Origin: UMGS1387 sp045541355
GTDB lineage: Bacteria; Bacillota; Clostridia; Oscillospirales; CAG-382
Direction: 5' to 3'
NCBI GenBank assembly: GCA_045541355.1
Contig: JAZQIW010000053.1
Span: forward strand, 1 to 64,000
DNA length: 64,000 nucleotides
The position numbers and the translations under genes were made by a program. Shown in pieces: positions 17,442 to 26,755 of this stretch (positions are counted from its first letter, which is position 1; each line of letters starts with the position of its first letter). Under the pieces are notes generated by a model that made no database searches, was not told the origin of the DNA, and saw nothing but the letters and a program-made list of their open reading frames with translations.

Positions 17442-18031
17442 TGTCATTAAGTGCAATATTTGCCATATTGATTTCATCAATTCTTATAGAAAACTATGTT
17501 TTCTCGCGTTTTCTTGGAATTTGCCCCTTCCTTGGTCTTTCCGAAAAGCCATCAACTGCCTTTGGCATGGGATGTGCCGTTACTTTTGTAATGACACTTT
17601 CATCGGCAATAACATGGCTTTTATACACATTTATTCTTGTTCCGTTTGAGCTTGAATATTTAAAGACAATTGCTTTTATTCTTATCATAGCATCTCTTGT
17701 TCAGCTTATAGAGATGTTTCTGAGAAAATCGGTTCCTTCTCTTTATTCGGCACTCGGTATATATCTACCGCTTATCACAACCAACTGTGCTATTCTCGGT
17801 GCCGCACTTCTCTGCATACAAAACAACTACAACCTTCTTGAATCTGTTATATTCAGCTTTGGTTCTGCTGTTGGCTGGACAATGGCAATCGTTATTTTTG
17901 CCGGTGTACGAGCAAGAGTTGTTTTTGCAGATACTCCAAAGTGCTTTAAGGGAACACCTATTGCTCTGGTAACAGCTTGCCTTATTGCCATGGCTTTTGC
18001 TGGTTTCCAGGGTGTAAAACTCCCCTTTTAA
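17441..18031 (+). CDS. rnfA: Rnf electron transport complex subunit A
   Basis: This 196-residue subunit has six membrane helices and is related to RnfE with inverted topology. The signatures ILIENYVFSRFLGICPFLG near residue 15 and ITTNCAILGAALL near residue 112 carry the cysteines shared with RnfE. Homologous to NqrE. It is followed by a 30-nt gap with the AAAGGA ribosome site of rnfB. Confidence 0.98.
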   Translation: MSLSAIFAILISSILIENYVFSRFLGICPFLGLSEKPSTAFGMGCAVTFVMTLSSAITWLLYTFILVPFELEYLKTIAFILIIASLVQLIEMFLRKSVPSLYSALGIYLPLITTNCAILGAALLCIQNNYNLLESVIFSFGSAVGWTMAIVIFAGVRARVVFADTPKCFKGTPIALVTACLIAMAFAGFQGVKLPF

Positions 18032-18061
18032 TCCTTTGATACCAAAGAAAGGACCTATATT

Positions 18062-18928
18062 ATGAACGATACTCTTATAGCTATTCTTTATGCTCTTTTA
18101 TGCTTTGCCGTTATCAGCGGCATTCTCGGTTTAATTCTTGCTTATGCCAGCAAAGTTTTTGCCGTAGAAGTAGATGAAAGAGTAGAAAAAATCACCGATA
18201 TTCTTCCCGGTGCAAACTGCGGCGGATGTGGTTATACAGGCTGCGCTGCCCTTGCAGAAGCAATTATTAAAGGTGATGCGCCTGCCAATGCCTGCAGCTC
18301 AGTTTCAATAGAGGTATGCAATAAAATTGCTGTAATTGCAGGTCTTTCACCCGTGGAATCTCATGTAAGATACAGGGCACAGGTTATGTGTTCGGGTACT
18401 CACGAGCTTGCTGTAAAAAAATATGTTTATGAAGGTATTCACGACTGTGTTAGTGCAAACAAGCTTTCAGGCGGTGACAAGCTTTGCCCTAACGGATGTA
18501 TTGGTCTTGGCACCTGTGCTGCAGCTTGTAAGTTCGATGCAATACATATTATCAACGGCGTTGCGGCTGTTGACTACGAGAAGTGTGTAGCATGCGGCGT
18601 TTGTGTTGCTTCGTGTCCCAAATCAATAATCAAGCTTATACCTTATGATGCAAAGCATTGGGTTGGATGTTCCTCTGCCGACAAGGGCGCGGTAACAAAG
18701 TCCTACTGTAATGTCGGATGCATCGGATGTAAGATATGTGAAAAAGCATGCCCCAACGGTGCAATTAAGGTTGAAAACTCCGTAGCATCAATAAATTATG
18801 AGCTATGTGACGGATGCGGTCTTTGTGAAAGCAAGTGTCCGAGAAAAATCATCTGGTCTGCCCGTTCTCAGGAAGAGGAAGGCATCATCCGCTTTAAACA
18901 GGATTTATCTTCAACATCTGCTGAATAA
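18062..18928 (+). CDS. rnfB: Rnf electron transport complex subunit B (ferredoxin-type)
   Basis: RnfB receives electrons from reduced ferredoxin. The 288-residue protein has an N-terminal membrane anchor (residues 5-27), the NCGGCGYTGCAAL cluster-binding motif near residue 55, and several ferredoxin-type CxxCxxCxxxCP motifs, including CVACGVCVASCP, CIGCKICEKACP and CDGCGLCESKCP. It is the last gene of the operon in the order CDGEAB that is standard for Clostridia and Acetobacterium. A strong terminator follows. Confidence 0.98.
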   Translation: MNDTLIAILYALLCFAVISGILGLILAYASKVFAVEVDERVEKITDILPGANCGGCGYTGCAALAEAIIKGDAPANACSSVSIEVCNKIAVIAGLSPVESHVRYRAQVMCSGTHELAVKKYVYEGIHDCVSANKLSGGDKLCPNGCIGLGTCAAACKFDAIHIINGVAAVDYEKCVACGVCVASCPKSIIKLIPYDAKHWVGCSSADKGAVTKSYCNVGCIGCKICEKACPNGAIKVENSVASINYELCDGCGLCESKCPRKIIWSARSQEEEGIIRFKQDLSSTSAE

Positions 18929-18935
18929 AAGTAAA

Positions 18936-18960
18936 TGCCCCGCAGAAAATCTGCGGGGCA
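18936..18960 (+). terminator. rnf operon terminator
   Basis: A perfect 10-bp stem TGCCCCGCAG/CTGCGGGGCA with loop AAAAT sits between the convergent rnf operon and mrp-like gene. The flanks are A/T-rich but without long U runs, so it may serve both strands. Confidence 0.75.
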
Positions 18961-18975
18961 TAAATATTGCCTGAA

Positions 18976-19803
18976 TTATATCATTTTTTCAATTTTTGAA
19001 ACAAGGTCATCAAGGTAATGCTCGCTGAACTTTTCGATTTCACCCTTATCTGTAAGTGAAGCAACCTCCTGACAGAAAGGAACTCTTGCAAGAAGCTCAA
19101 GTCCCTGCTCCTTCGCAGTTTCCTCAGTCTTGCTCTTTCCGAAGACTTCAATCTTCTTACCGCAGTCGGGACATACAACATAGCTCATGTTCTCAACAAG
19201 ACCTATAATCGGTATCTCCATTGTCTTTGCCATATTTACTGCTTTTGAAACAACAAGAGAAACAAGATCCTGAGGGCTTGTTACCATAACAATTCCGTCT
19301 AAGGGAATGGACTGGAACACCGTAAGGGGTACATCACCTGTTCCGGGAGGCATATCAATAAACATAAAGTCAATATCTTCCCAAACGGTATCTGTCCAGA
19401 ACTGTTTAACGGCTCCGGCAATAACAGGACCTCGCCATATAACGGGAACATCTTCCTTTTCAAGAAGAAGATTTGCAGACATAATCTTTATTCCGCTGTG
19501 CGATACCTTGGGCACCATGAAGTTATCGTAGCCCGTAATCTGCCCCTTAACACCGAAAGCCTTCGGAATTGAGGGTCCTGTGATATCAGCATCAAGAATA
19601 CCTACATTATATCCTTTTCTTGCCATCAATACGGAAAGAAGCGAGGTAACCATAGATTTACCAACTCCGCCTTTTCCACTGACAACACCTATCACTTTTT
19701 TTACGCTGCTGTGAATATTAAGGGGCTCAAGCATACTTGTTTTATCTCTTGAAGCACAGTTTTCAGAGCAGGTACTGCAATCATGTGTACAATTGTCAGC
19801 CAT
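18976..19803 (-). CDS. Mrp/NBP35-family Fe-S cluster carrier ATPase
   Basis: This 275-residue protein is a deviant Walker-A P-loop ATPase that carries Fe-S clusters to apoproteins. The P-loop is GVVSGKGGVGKSMV near residue 40, with DADITGPSIPK and FIDMPPGTGDVPLT following. An N-terminal cysteine set CTHDCSTCSENC at residues 5-16 resembles the eukaryotic Nbp35 type, and CPDCGKK lies in the C-terminal part. GGAGGA precedes the ATG. Its position facing the Fe-S-rich rnf operon is suggestive but unproven. Confidence 0.94.
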   Translation of the reverse strand: MADNCTHDCSTCSENCASRDKTSMLEPLNIHSSVKKVIGVVSGKGGVGKSMVTSLLSVLMARKGYNVGILDADITGPSIPKAFGVKGQITGYDNFMVPKVSHSGIKIMSANLLLEKEDVPVIWRGPVIAGAVKQFWTDTVWEDIDFMFIDMPPGTGDVPLTVFQSIPLDGIVMVTSPQDLVSLVVSKAVNMAKTMEIPIIGLVENMSYVVCPDCGKKIEVFGKSKTEETAKEQGLELLARVPFCQEVASLTDKGEIEKFSEHYLDDLVSKIEKMI

Positions 19804-19841
19804 TTCTAAATCCTCCGTTCATCTTTCATTTTACTTACAGT

Positions 19842-19870
19842 AGTTTACTTTTATTTTTGTTTTATATCAA
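19842..19870 (-). promoter_or_regulatory. Possible promoter of the Mrp-like gene
   Basis: TTGATA and TAAACT are 17 nt apart on the minus strand. The -10 box is poor, so this is tentative. Confidence 0.4.
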
Positions 19871-20038
19871 CTGATAATTATAAACATTGTTTTAACAAAT
19901 TAACACATTGCTTATTCACATTAAATTGTAAACAACATTAGCTAAAAAAAACATATAATTATCACATTAATATCTTACCAAATTCACAAAATACTGATAA
20001 TATTTTATCGTAAATTTTACTGAAAGGATTTTACCATA

Positions 20039-22306
20039 ATGAGTGATAACCTTATCGAAACTAAAGAAAGTGCTTCGCAACAGACAGTCAGAAGCTCGCA
20101 GCCGATGAAAAATATGAAAAAGAAAAAAAAGAAAAGAGTAATTAAAACAGTCTTATTGATAATTATTTCTATTCTGATTTTACTCTTTATTCTTTTAAAG
20201 TCAGGAATATTATCAAAAATTTTCGGAAGCGGCAATGCAGATTCACAAACGCTTAGTACATATACCGTATCAACCCGTGAAATCTCCAAGGTACTTACAA
20301 GCTCTGGAACAATAGAGCCAAACGATCAATATACAATCAATGCTCTTGTGGTCGGTGAAATTCTTAATGACTACTTTGAAGAAGGTGACACAGTTACCGA
20401 AGACCAGCTTCTTTATATGATTGATTCCGACAGTCTTAACTCAAATGTTACAAGACAGCAAAACTCGTTAAAGAACGCGAGAAAGGCACTTGATGATGCA
20501 ATAGACAAAAAGGAAAAGCTAAATGTTGAAACAGATATATCGGGAACAGTTAAAAAGCTGTATGTAGAAATCGGTGATGATGTGAATCAGGGTGCACTGA
20601 TTGCTGATATTATTGATGATGATACTATGTGTATAGACATTCCGTTTATGGATGTTGACATATCCGATATTCGCGTTGGAGATTCCGCAAGTATTACCTT
20701 TGATACATATGAAACAGCAGTAGGAACAGTAGATAAAATAAGCAATGTTTCAAGTGTTAATAGCCGAGGTGTATCGGTGAGAAATGTGACAATAAGCGTC
20801 AGAAACACAGGCTCCATCACCACAAGCACCAAGGCTTATGCGCAAATTGGCGATGCTGCCTGTACGCAAGAGGCACAATTCTACTACAATGATGAAGGTA
20901 AGGTCTACGCTGAAACAAGCGGAACTGTTACAAGAATTGTTGCAGACGAGGGCGACAAGGTTAGTAAGAATGACATAATTGTTATTTTGGAAAGCGAAGA
21001 TTTAGACGATGAAATTGACAGGCTTCGAGATAATGTCGAAGAAGCCTCGGATTCTCTCGAGGATGCCAACGATGCCTTTGACAACTACAATATAAAGGCG
21101 CCTATTACAGGAAAAGTAATATCAAAATCCTACAAGAAGGGAGACACTCTTTCCAGCGGCGGAATGTCAAACAATCAATTGGCCGTTATTTATGATATGT
21201 CGGCTCTCAAATTCACAATGAGTATAGATGAGCTTGATATTGACAGCCTTGATGAAGGTCAGGAGGTTATCGTCACCTGTGACTCGCGAGAGGGACAACA
21301 GTATATCGGTGAAATATCCAATATCAGCATTCAAGGAACAACCACAAGCGGTACAACGGTTTATCCTGTGGAGGTTACAATTGAAAATGTTGAAGATACC
21401 TCAAAGAGAACCGTTTCTGATGACGGTACCGTAAACAAGACATATAAAACAGGCATGACAAGCACTGAAAAGACCTATGTGCTTACATATCAGGGACAAA
21501 CCGACAAAGGCTACTCCCTCATTTATGATGATGGCAGAGAAATCTTTCTTGTAACAGATGCCGATGGCAAGGTTTCAATCTATGACGGTGACAGCAAGCT
21601 TAATGACTATATCAACGGTGCTTATACACTCGGTAACAGCTTTTACATCTTTTCATCCGATTATTCAACAGTAACAATAGAAGTTCAGAATGAAAAAACA
21701 ATGTTAAAGCCCGGCATGAATGTAGATGCGGAAATTGTTGTTGAAAAGAGAGAAAATGCAATTGCCGTTCCTCTTGCTGCAGTGGGACGAGGTAATGTAG
21801 TCAAGGTGTTAAAGCAATCGGCAAAGCCTGAAACTTCAAGTGGTGTTGAGGAAAACAAAAACGATGATGACAATAATGGGTCGGGCAAAGCACCGAACAC
21901 CGGTGTCAGCAGCAACGGAAATATGCCTCAGAGACCGCAGAATTTAGGAGAAAAGCCCATAATTAACAATTCTGCAAGTGAAAGCAATTCTAACCTGACA
22001 AGCGGCAATTTAAGAGCTTCCGCTTACTCATCAGCTCCCGCAGATGCCGAATACAGTGAGGTACGTGTTACTGTCGGAATCAGCGATGACGAATACGTAG
22101 AGATTACATCAGGACTTGAAATCGGAGATGTTGTAATTGTTGACACATCGAATCTTGCGACAGGCTATACAGGCACAATGTTCGGAATGATGGGTGCAGG
22201 CGGAATGGCAGGAATGGGCGGCATGAACGCTATGGGAGGCGGAATGCAGGGCATGAGCGGAGGAATGCCTCAGGGCGGCATGGGCGCAAGACCCATGGGC
22301 AGATAA
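20039..22306 (+). CDS. MacA/HlyD-like adaptor of an ABC exporter, enlarged
   Basis: This 755-residue adaptor has a basic cytoplasmic N-terminus with a nine-residue Lys run near residue 25, a membrane helix at about residues 36-56, and then lipoyl/barrel regions. Two similar half-motifs, SGTVKKLYVEIGDDVNQG near residue 165 and SGTVTRIVADEGDKVSKN near residue 297, suggest an internal repeat. A coiled coil lies at about 323-350 and another ITGKVISKSYKKGDTL segment at 356. The C-terminus is a low-complexity Gly/Met tail. Typical MacA proteins are near 370-400 residues. It is followed by matching ATPase and permease genes, so it should link them to an extracellular partner or substrate. Confidence 0.9.
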   Translation: MSDNLIETKESASQQTVRSSQPMKNMKKKKKKRVIKTVLLIIISILILLFILLKSGILSKIFGSGNADSQTLSTYTVSTREISKVLTSSGTIEPNDQYTINALVVGEILNDYFEEGDTVTEDQLLYMIDSDSLNSNVTRQQNSLKNARKALDDAIDKKEKLNVETDISGTVKKLYVEIGDDVNQGALIADIIDDDTMCIDIPFMDVDISDIRVGDSASITFDTYETAVGTVDKISNVSSVNSRGVSVRNVTISVRNTGSITTSTKAYAQIGDAACTQEAQFYYNDEGKVYAETSGTVTRIVADEGDKVSKNDIIVILESEDLDDEIDRLRDNVEEASDSLEDANDAFDNYNIKAPITGKVISKSYKKGDTLSSGGMSNNQLAVIYDMSALKFTMSIDELDIDSLDEGQEVIVTCDSREGQQYIGEISNISIQGTTTSGTTVYPVEVTIENVEDTSKRTVSDDGTVNKTYKTGMTSTEKTYVLTYQGQTDKGYSLIYDDGREIFLVTDADGKVSIYDGDSKLNDYINGAYTLGNSFYIFSSDYSTVTIEVQNEKTMLKPGMNVDAEIVVEKRENAIAVPLAAVGRGNVVKVLKQSAKPETSSGVEENKNDDDNNGSGKAPNTGVSSNGNMPQRPQNLGEKPIINNSASESNSNLTSGNLRASAYSSAPADAEYSEVRVTVGISDDEYVEITSGLEIGDVVIVDTSNLATGYTGTMFGMMGAGGMAGMGGMNAMGGGMQGMSGGMPQGGMGARPMGR

Positions 22307-22319
22307 TGAGGTGACTGCT

Positions 22320-23090
22320 TTGATTAAACTTGAAAATATATATAAGATATACGTCAACGGCGACACTACCACATATGCCTCAGACAATGTTTCAATACAG
22401 ATTGAGAAAGGCGAATTTGTAGCTATCGTCGGACAATCGGGCTCGGGTAAATCAACCATTATGAATATAATCGGCTGCCTTGACGTTCCGACAGAGGGTA
22501 CATATTATTTAGACGGAGTTGACGTTAGCACCATGGATGACGACGAGCTTGCCGAAATCCGAAACAAAATGTTAGGGTTTATTTTCCAGCAATACAATCT
22601 GATTCCAAAACTCACGGTGCTTGAAAACGTAGAGCTTCCCCTGCTCTACGCCGGTCTTGACAGGGATGAAAGACGTGAGAGGGCGATGAAATCAATAGAA
22701 AGAGTCGGTCTTTCAGGCAAGGAGAAGAACTTTCCCTCGCAGCTTTCGGGCGGACAACAGCAGAGAGTATCAATAGCAAGAGCACTTGCAGGAGATCCAT
22801 CCGTAATTCTTGCCGATGAGCCTACCGGTGCGCTTGATTCAAGGACCGGCAGAGAGGTCTTGCAGTTTCTTCAAAAGCTCAATTCCGAGGGTAACACCAT
22901 TGTTTTGATAACGCACGACAATTCCATTGCAAAGTCAGCAAAAAGAATAATTCGTCTGCATGACGGGAGAGTTATATATGATGGTCCGTCAGATGCGCCG
23001 GAAGCAACTGTTCAGGCGCATATATCCTTTGATGAAGACCCGCTTGTAAAAAAACACGGTAAAGCTTCGGAAGGAGTTGATGCAAAATGA
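22320..23090 (+). CDS. ABC transporter ATP-binding protein, MacB/LolD type
   Basis: This 256-residue ATPase has Walker A GQSGSGKSTIMNI near residue 40, the Q-loop FIFQQYNLIPKLTVLENV near residue 87, the signature LSGGQQQRVSIARAL near residue 142 and Walker B VILADEPTGALDS near residue 163. The VLENVELPLLYAG segment is typical of MacB/LolD-type exporters. I chose the TTG at 22320, six bases after GAGGTG; a GTG at 22311 is part of that ribosome site. It overlaps the permease gene by four bases. Confidence 0.96.
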   Translation: MIKLENIYKIYVNGDTTTYASDNVSIQIEKGEFVAIVGQSGSGKSTIMNIIGCLDVPTEGTYYLDGVDVSTMDDDELAEIRNKMLGFIFQQYNLIPKLTVLENVELPLLYAGLDRDERRERAMKSIERVGLSGKEKNFPSQLSGGQQQRVSIARALAGDPSVILADEPTGALDSRTGREVLQFLQKLNSEGNTIVLITHDNSIAKSAKRIIRLHDGRVIYDGPSDAPEATVQAHISFDEDPLVKKHGKASEGVDAK

Positions 23091-24280
23091 GTATATGGCA
23101 ATGCTTTATAATGGCTTTCAAAAGTCTTTCAACAAGCAAAATGCGCTCCTTCCTTACAATGCTCGGAATCATAATAGGTGTCGGTGCGGTTATAGTAATT
23201 ATGGCTCTCGGAAACGGTATGACAGTGTATATGAATGACAGCTTTGCTACTATGGGTACTACAAATATAAGTGTAAACATAACAGGCAGAGGCTCATCAA
23301 GAACCGTTGATGTAGATGATATGTATGAGCTTTTTGACGAAAACAGGGATACCTTCAGCTTTATGTCTCCGACTGTTTCTGCGATGGCTCAGGCAAGAGG
23401 AGCCGATAACGAGACTTACACGCCCAATATAACGGGTGTCAGCGAGCAATACCTTAGTATTAAGGATTATGAGCTTAAAAACGGCAGTAATATTTGCTAT
23501 CTTGACATAGCTTTAAACAAAAAAGTATGCGTGGTTGGCGAATTTTACGATTATGTTGTATACGGCGGCAATGCTGTTGGAAAAGACATAAAAATCAACG
23601 GTGAAAAGTACAGAATCATTGGTGTAATAGAGGAGCAAGATGACAGGACAGATGAAAACGGCAGCGACAATTTCATTCTTCTGCCCTATTCTACTGCGGC
23701 AAGATACCTGTCAAGAACTTCAACAATTAATTCCTTCACCTTCGTTGCAAAAGACGATGAAGTTGTAACATCGGGTATTAATATAATTAAGAACCGACTG
23801 TACGAGACCTTTAACAGCGACGACTATTATAGCGTAACAAGTCTTACTCTTATACTTGATATTATGAATGAGATGATGGACACAATGGTACTTGTCCTTG
23901 CTGCAATTGCGGGTATATCCCTTGTTGTCGGCGGTATCGGTATTATGAACATAATGCTTGTATCGGTAACGGAAAGAACAAGAGAAATCGGAATAAGAAA
24001 AGCACTCGGAGCAAAGGGCAGACACATAAGGATGCAATTCGTCATTGAGGCGGCAACCACAAGTGCGCTCGGCGGAATTATCGGCATTGCTTTCGGAATA
24101 GCTCTGTCGAGTCTTGTTACAAAGCTTTTGCTTGCTTCCCTTGACATGACTGCAATCCCAACTCTGACATCGGTTGCAATTTCCTTTGGTATTTCAGTTG
24201 CAATCGGAGTTATATTCGGATATCTTCCTGCCAACAAGGCAGCAAAGCTTAACCCTATTGATGCGCTGCATCATGACTAA
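23087..24280 (+). CDS. ABC transporter permease, MacB/FtsX type
   Basis: This 397-residue permease has one N-terminal helix (residues 19-45), a large extracellular MacB-type domain (about 50-260) and three C-terminal helices with the FtsX-family segment GGIGIMNIMLVSVTERTREI near residue 285, then IRKALGAKGRHI. The fold works by moving substrate outside the membrane rather than through it. It shares a ATGA overlap with the ATPase gene and ends with the conserved PANKAAKLNPIDALHHD. Substrate unknown; in monoderms such systems export peptides or antibiotics. Confidence 0.95.
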   Translation: MSIWQCFIMAFKSLSTSKMRSFLTMLGIIIGVGAVIVIMALGNGMTVYMNDSFATMGTTNISVNITGRGSSRTVDVDDMYELFDENRDTFSFMSPTVSAMAQARGADNETYTPNITGVSEQYLSIKDYELKNGSNICYLDIALNKKVCVVGEFYDYVVYGGNAVGKDIKINGEKYRIIGVIEEQDDRTDENGSDNFILLPYSTAARYLSRTSTINSFTFVAKDDEVVTSGINIIKNRLYETFNSDDYYSVTSLTLILDIMNEMMDTMVLVLAAIAGISLVVGGIGIMNIMLVSVTERTREIGIRKALGAKGRHIRMQFVIEAATTSALGGIIGIAFGIALSSLVTKLLLASLDMTAIPTLTSVAISFGISVAIGVIFGYLPANKAAKLNPIDALHHD

Positions 24281-24300
24281 TCTGAGCTCAGAAAGGTAAA

Positions 24301-26610
24301 ATGGAAATGAATAAAGTATTCGGTAGATTGATGTTACTGATATCATGCCTTTGTATTATGTTCACTCTTTGTGCAGGAGCTGAGAATACAGAGGACAAAC
24401 TTGATGAAGAAGTAATAAATGTAATTAAACTGCTTGAAATAGCAAACGGCGACGAAAACGGCAACATGAATTTCGACAAAAATGTCACACGTGCCGAATT
24501 TGTCAAAATGGCAATCAGCGCCTCCCCGTCTAAAGACGAGGCGGCAGGCACAAAGCTTAATATTTCGCTTTTTCCCGATGTAAAAAACAATTTCTGGGGT
24601 GCCTCATACATTTATGTTGCCATAAACAACGGCCTTGTAAACGGATATATTGACGGAACCTTCAGACCGTCAAATCCGGTAAAGCTTGAAGAGGCAGCAA
24701 CCATTGTTTTAAGATTATTGGGATACACCTCTGCCGATTTTACAGGCAATTATCCCGCATCACAAATTAAAAAATATACTGATCTCGAACTTGACAAAGG
24801 CATAGAGGCTTCAGTCGGTGATTCTCTCACAAGAAGAGACTGCATGTTGCTTTTATACAATGCTTTATCTGCCAAAACAAAGTCAGGGCAAATATACTGC
24901 AGCACCCTTGGATACGGCACCGACAGCGAGGGAAAGCTCGACTATTCGCAACTATTGGAGGATAAGCTTGAAGGACCTGTAATTTTTGAAAGCACATTGA
25001 GCTTATCTGAATATACAGGCATGAATATTGACACATCAACACCTGTTCAGCTAAATAACAGCACCTCCTCCGTTGAAAAGCTGAAAAGCGGCGACGTTGT
25101 TTATTATTCATCAGATATTTCCACAATTTATGCATACCGCAAAACAGCAACAGGAGTAGTTGAGAGCGTAAGCTTTACTTCAGGCGTGCCGACTATTATG
25201 CTTTCAGGAAAAAACTATCAAATAGCTACAACAACCGCAAAAAGCAAGCTGTCTCTCGGAGGAAAATACAACAGTGAAAACTCCTTCGTAACGCTTATTC
25301 TCGGTATTAACGATTCTGTCGTTGATGTTACTGACGGCGATATGAGCAAGATTGATGAGAATACCGACAATGCAACCTATACACAGGTAGTGGCAAGCAC
25401 AATGAAGGGACCGTTTATTGCAGGTGCTGATGCGTCACTCGACAGATTAACCTTTGATTTGGCTAATGCTAAAATTTACTACAAAAACGCAGAAATTCTC
25501 AAGACCGAGCTTAGACCCTACGATGTGTACTATTTTTCAGAACAGTTGAATACAATTTGGGTTTATCGTGACAAGGTGTCAGGAACAATAGAAGCTCTCA
25601 CCCCCGTTACTTCTCCGACAGCCGTAACAATTGCAGGAAGAACTCTCAGCATTGAGAGCTCAAAGGCATCTTATGACCTTTCAAATTTCGGTGCTTTTCG
25701 CATTGGCGACACGGTAACCGCACTTCTCGGCATGGATGGTAAGGTTGCGGGAATTGTGCCTCAGACGGTAGTTTCCGGCGTATATTACGGCGTAATCACA
25801 GATATTGGCAAAAAAACCTATACAGACGACAAGGGACTTGAATATACTTCACAGTACCTGACAGTTACCGATACTGCTGCAAACTCCTTTACTTATAGGC
25901 TCAGCAACACATATTACAACATAGGAGATGTTGTTAAGGTATCCTTTGCCGACAACAACGTAAGGGTTTCTCTTGTAAAAACAGAAATCAAGAGAGGCTC
26001 TGCTGCAAGCGTATCACTCGCCATTAAGAACGGAAATTTTGCTGAGGACTGTGAGATAATAGATGTTAAGGGCAGCACTGTTAAAAGAATATATCCGTCA
26101 AGAATTTCAGGCATTGACATAGATGTTGATATGTTTATTTATTCCACCGTTACTCTCTACTACAACTTTGATGAAAACCATAATCTGACACACCTTATTC
26201 TTAAGGATTTCACGGGAGATCTTGATGAATACGGCGTTGTAACATCCTCATCGAACGGAAATATAACATATATGACATCGAATATAAAGCAAACCGTTTC
26301 TACTGAGGGTGCTTGCTCAGCAGGTCCGGCAACTCTTAATGTTGTTGATGGAAGAATTATCGACGCTTCACCCTTAATGGGATACATTGACAACATTGAG
26401 ACAATTACAATGAATGCAGTATATGATGAAAAAGACAGAATGTTTAAGCTTTCAGACGAAGTGAAGGTGTTTATTAAAACAGCGGACTCTTATTCATATA
26501 CCACACTTGAAGATGTTATCGCAGGCGAATATGACTATAAGGCATATTACGATAAAAGCGAGGATATGGGCGGAAGAATAAGAATTATTATTGCAACAAG
26601 AGCAGTATAA
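24301..26610 (+). CDS. S-layer-homology (SLH) domain surface protein
   Basis: This 769-residue secreted protein has an N-terminal signal peptide with a hydrophobic core at about residues 8-24, ending near CAGAE. SLH-like repeats follow at about residues 30-200: FDKNVTRAEFVKMAISA, then YIDGTFRPSNPVKLEEAATIV, then DSLTRRDCMLLLYNAL. The rest, about 570 residues, is a series of beta-rich segments of unknown function. The SLH part should bind wall polymers. It starts 20 nt after the permease gene and shares its terminator, so it belongs to the exporter operon. Confidence 0.92.
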   Translation: MEMNKVFGRLMLLISCLCIMFTLCAGAENTEDKLDEEVINVIKLLEIANGDENGNMNFDKNVTRAEFVKMAISASPSKDEAAGTKLNISLFPDVKNNFWGASYIYVAINNGLVNGYIDGTFRPSNPVKLEEAATIVLRLLGYTSADFTGNYPASQIKKYTDLELDKGIEASVGDSLTRRDCMLLLYNALSAKTKSGQIYCSTLGYGTDSEGKLDYSQLLEDKLEGPVIFESTLSLSEYTGMNIDTSTPVQLNNSTSSVEKLKSGDVVYYSSDISTIYAYRKTATGVVESVSFTSGVPTIMLSGKNYQIATTTAKSKLSLGGKYNSENSFVTLILGINDSVVDVTDGDMSKIDENTDNATYTQVVASTMKGPFIAGADASLDRLTFDLANAKIYYKNAEILKTELRPYDVYYFSEQLNTIWVYRDKVSGTIEALTPVTSPTAVTIAGRTLSIESSKASYDLSNFGAFRIGDTVTALLGMDGKVAGIVPQTVVSGVYYGVITDIGKKTYTDDKGLEYTSQYLTVTDTAANSFTYRLSNTYYNIGDVVKVSFADNNVRVSLVKTEIKRGSAASVSLAIKNGNFAEDCEIIDVKGSTVKRIYPSRISGIDIDVDMFIYSTVTLYYNFDENHNLTHLILKDFTGDLDEYGVVTSSSNGNITYMTSNIKQTVSTEGACSAGPATLNVVDGRIIDASPLMGYIDNIETITMNAVYDEKDRMFKLSDEVKVFIKTADSYSYTTLEDVIAGEYDYKAYYDKSEDMGGRIRIIIATRAV

Positions 26611-26616
26611 AACCAA

Positions 26617-26648
26617 AACCACGCATGTTTATTCAGACTTGCGTGGTT
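26617..26648 (+). terminator. Terminator of the exporter-SLH operon
   Basis: A 9-bp stem AACCACGCA/TGCGTGGTT is followed by ATTGCTTTACTT. The loop is 14 nt, so strength is moderate. Confidence 0.7.
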
Positions 26649-26709
26649 ATTGCTTTACTTGTTAATTTATAAAGGGTAATGTAAAATATTTAAAAGAATG
26701 ACAGAGTAC

Positions 26710-26738
26710 TTGAAAACATAAGAAAAGTGTGATATCAT
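26710..26738 (+). promoter_or_regulatory. Promoter of the DUF4364-RNase M5-SGNH operon
   Basis: TTGAAA, 17 nt, TATCAT, with an extended TGA before the -10 box. The start would be near 26745, giving an almost leaderless mRNA with only the AGGTG site before the ATG. Confidence 0.7.
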
Positions 26739-26755
26739 AAGTACAGGTGATATTT

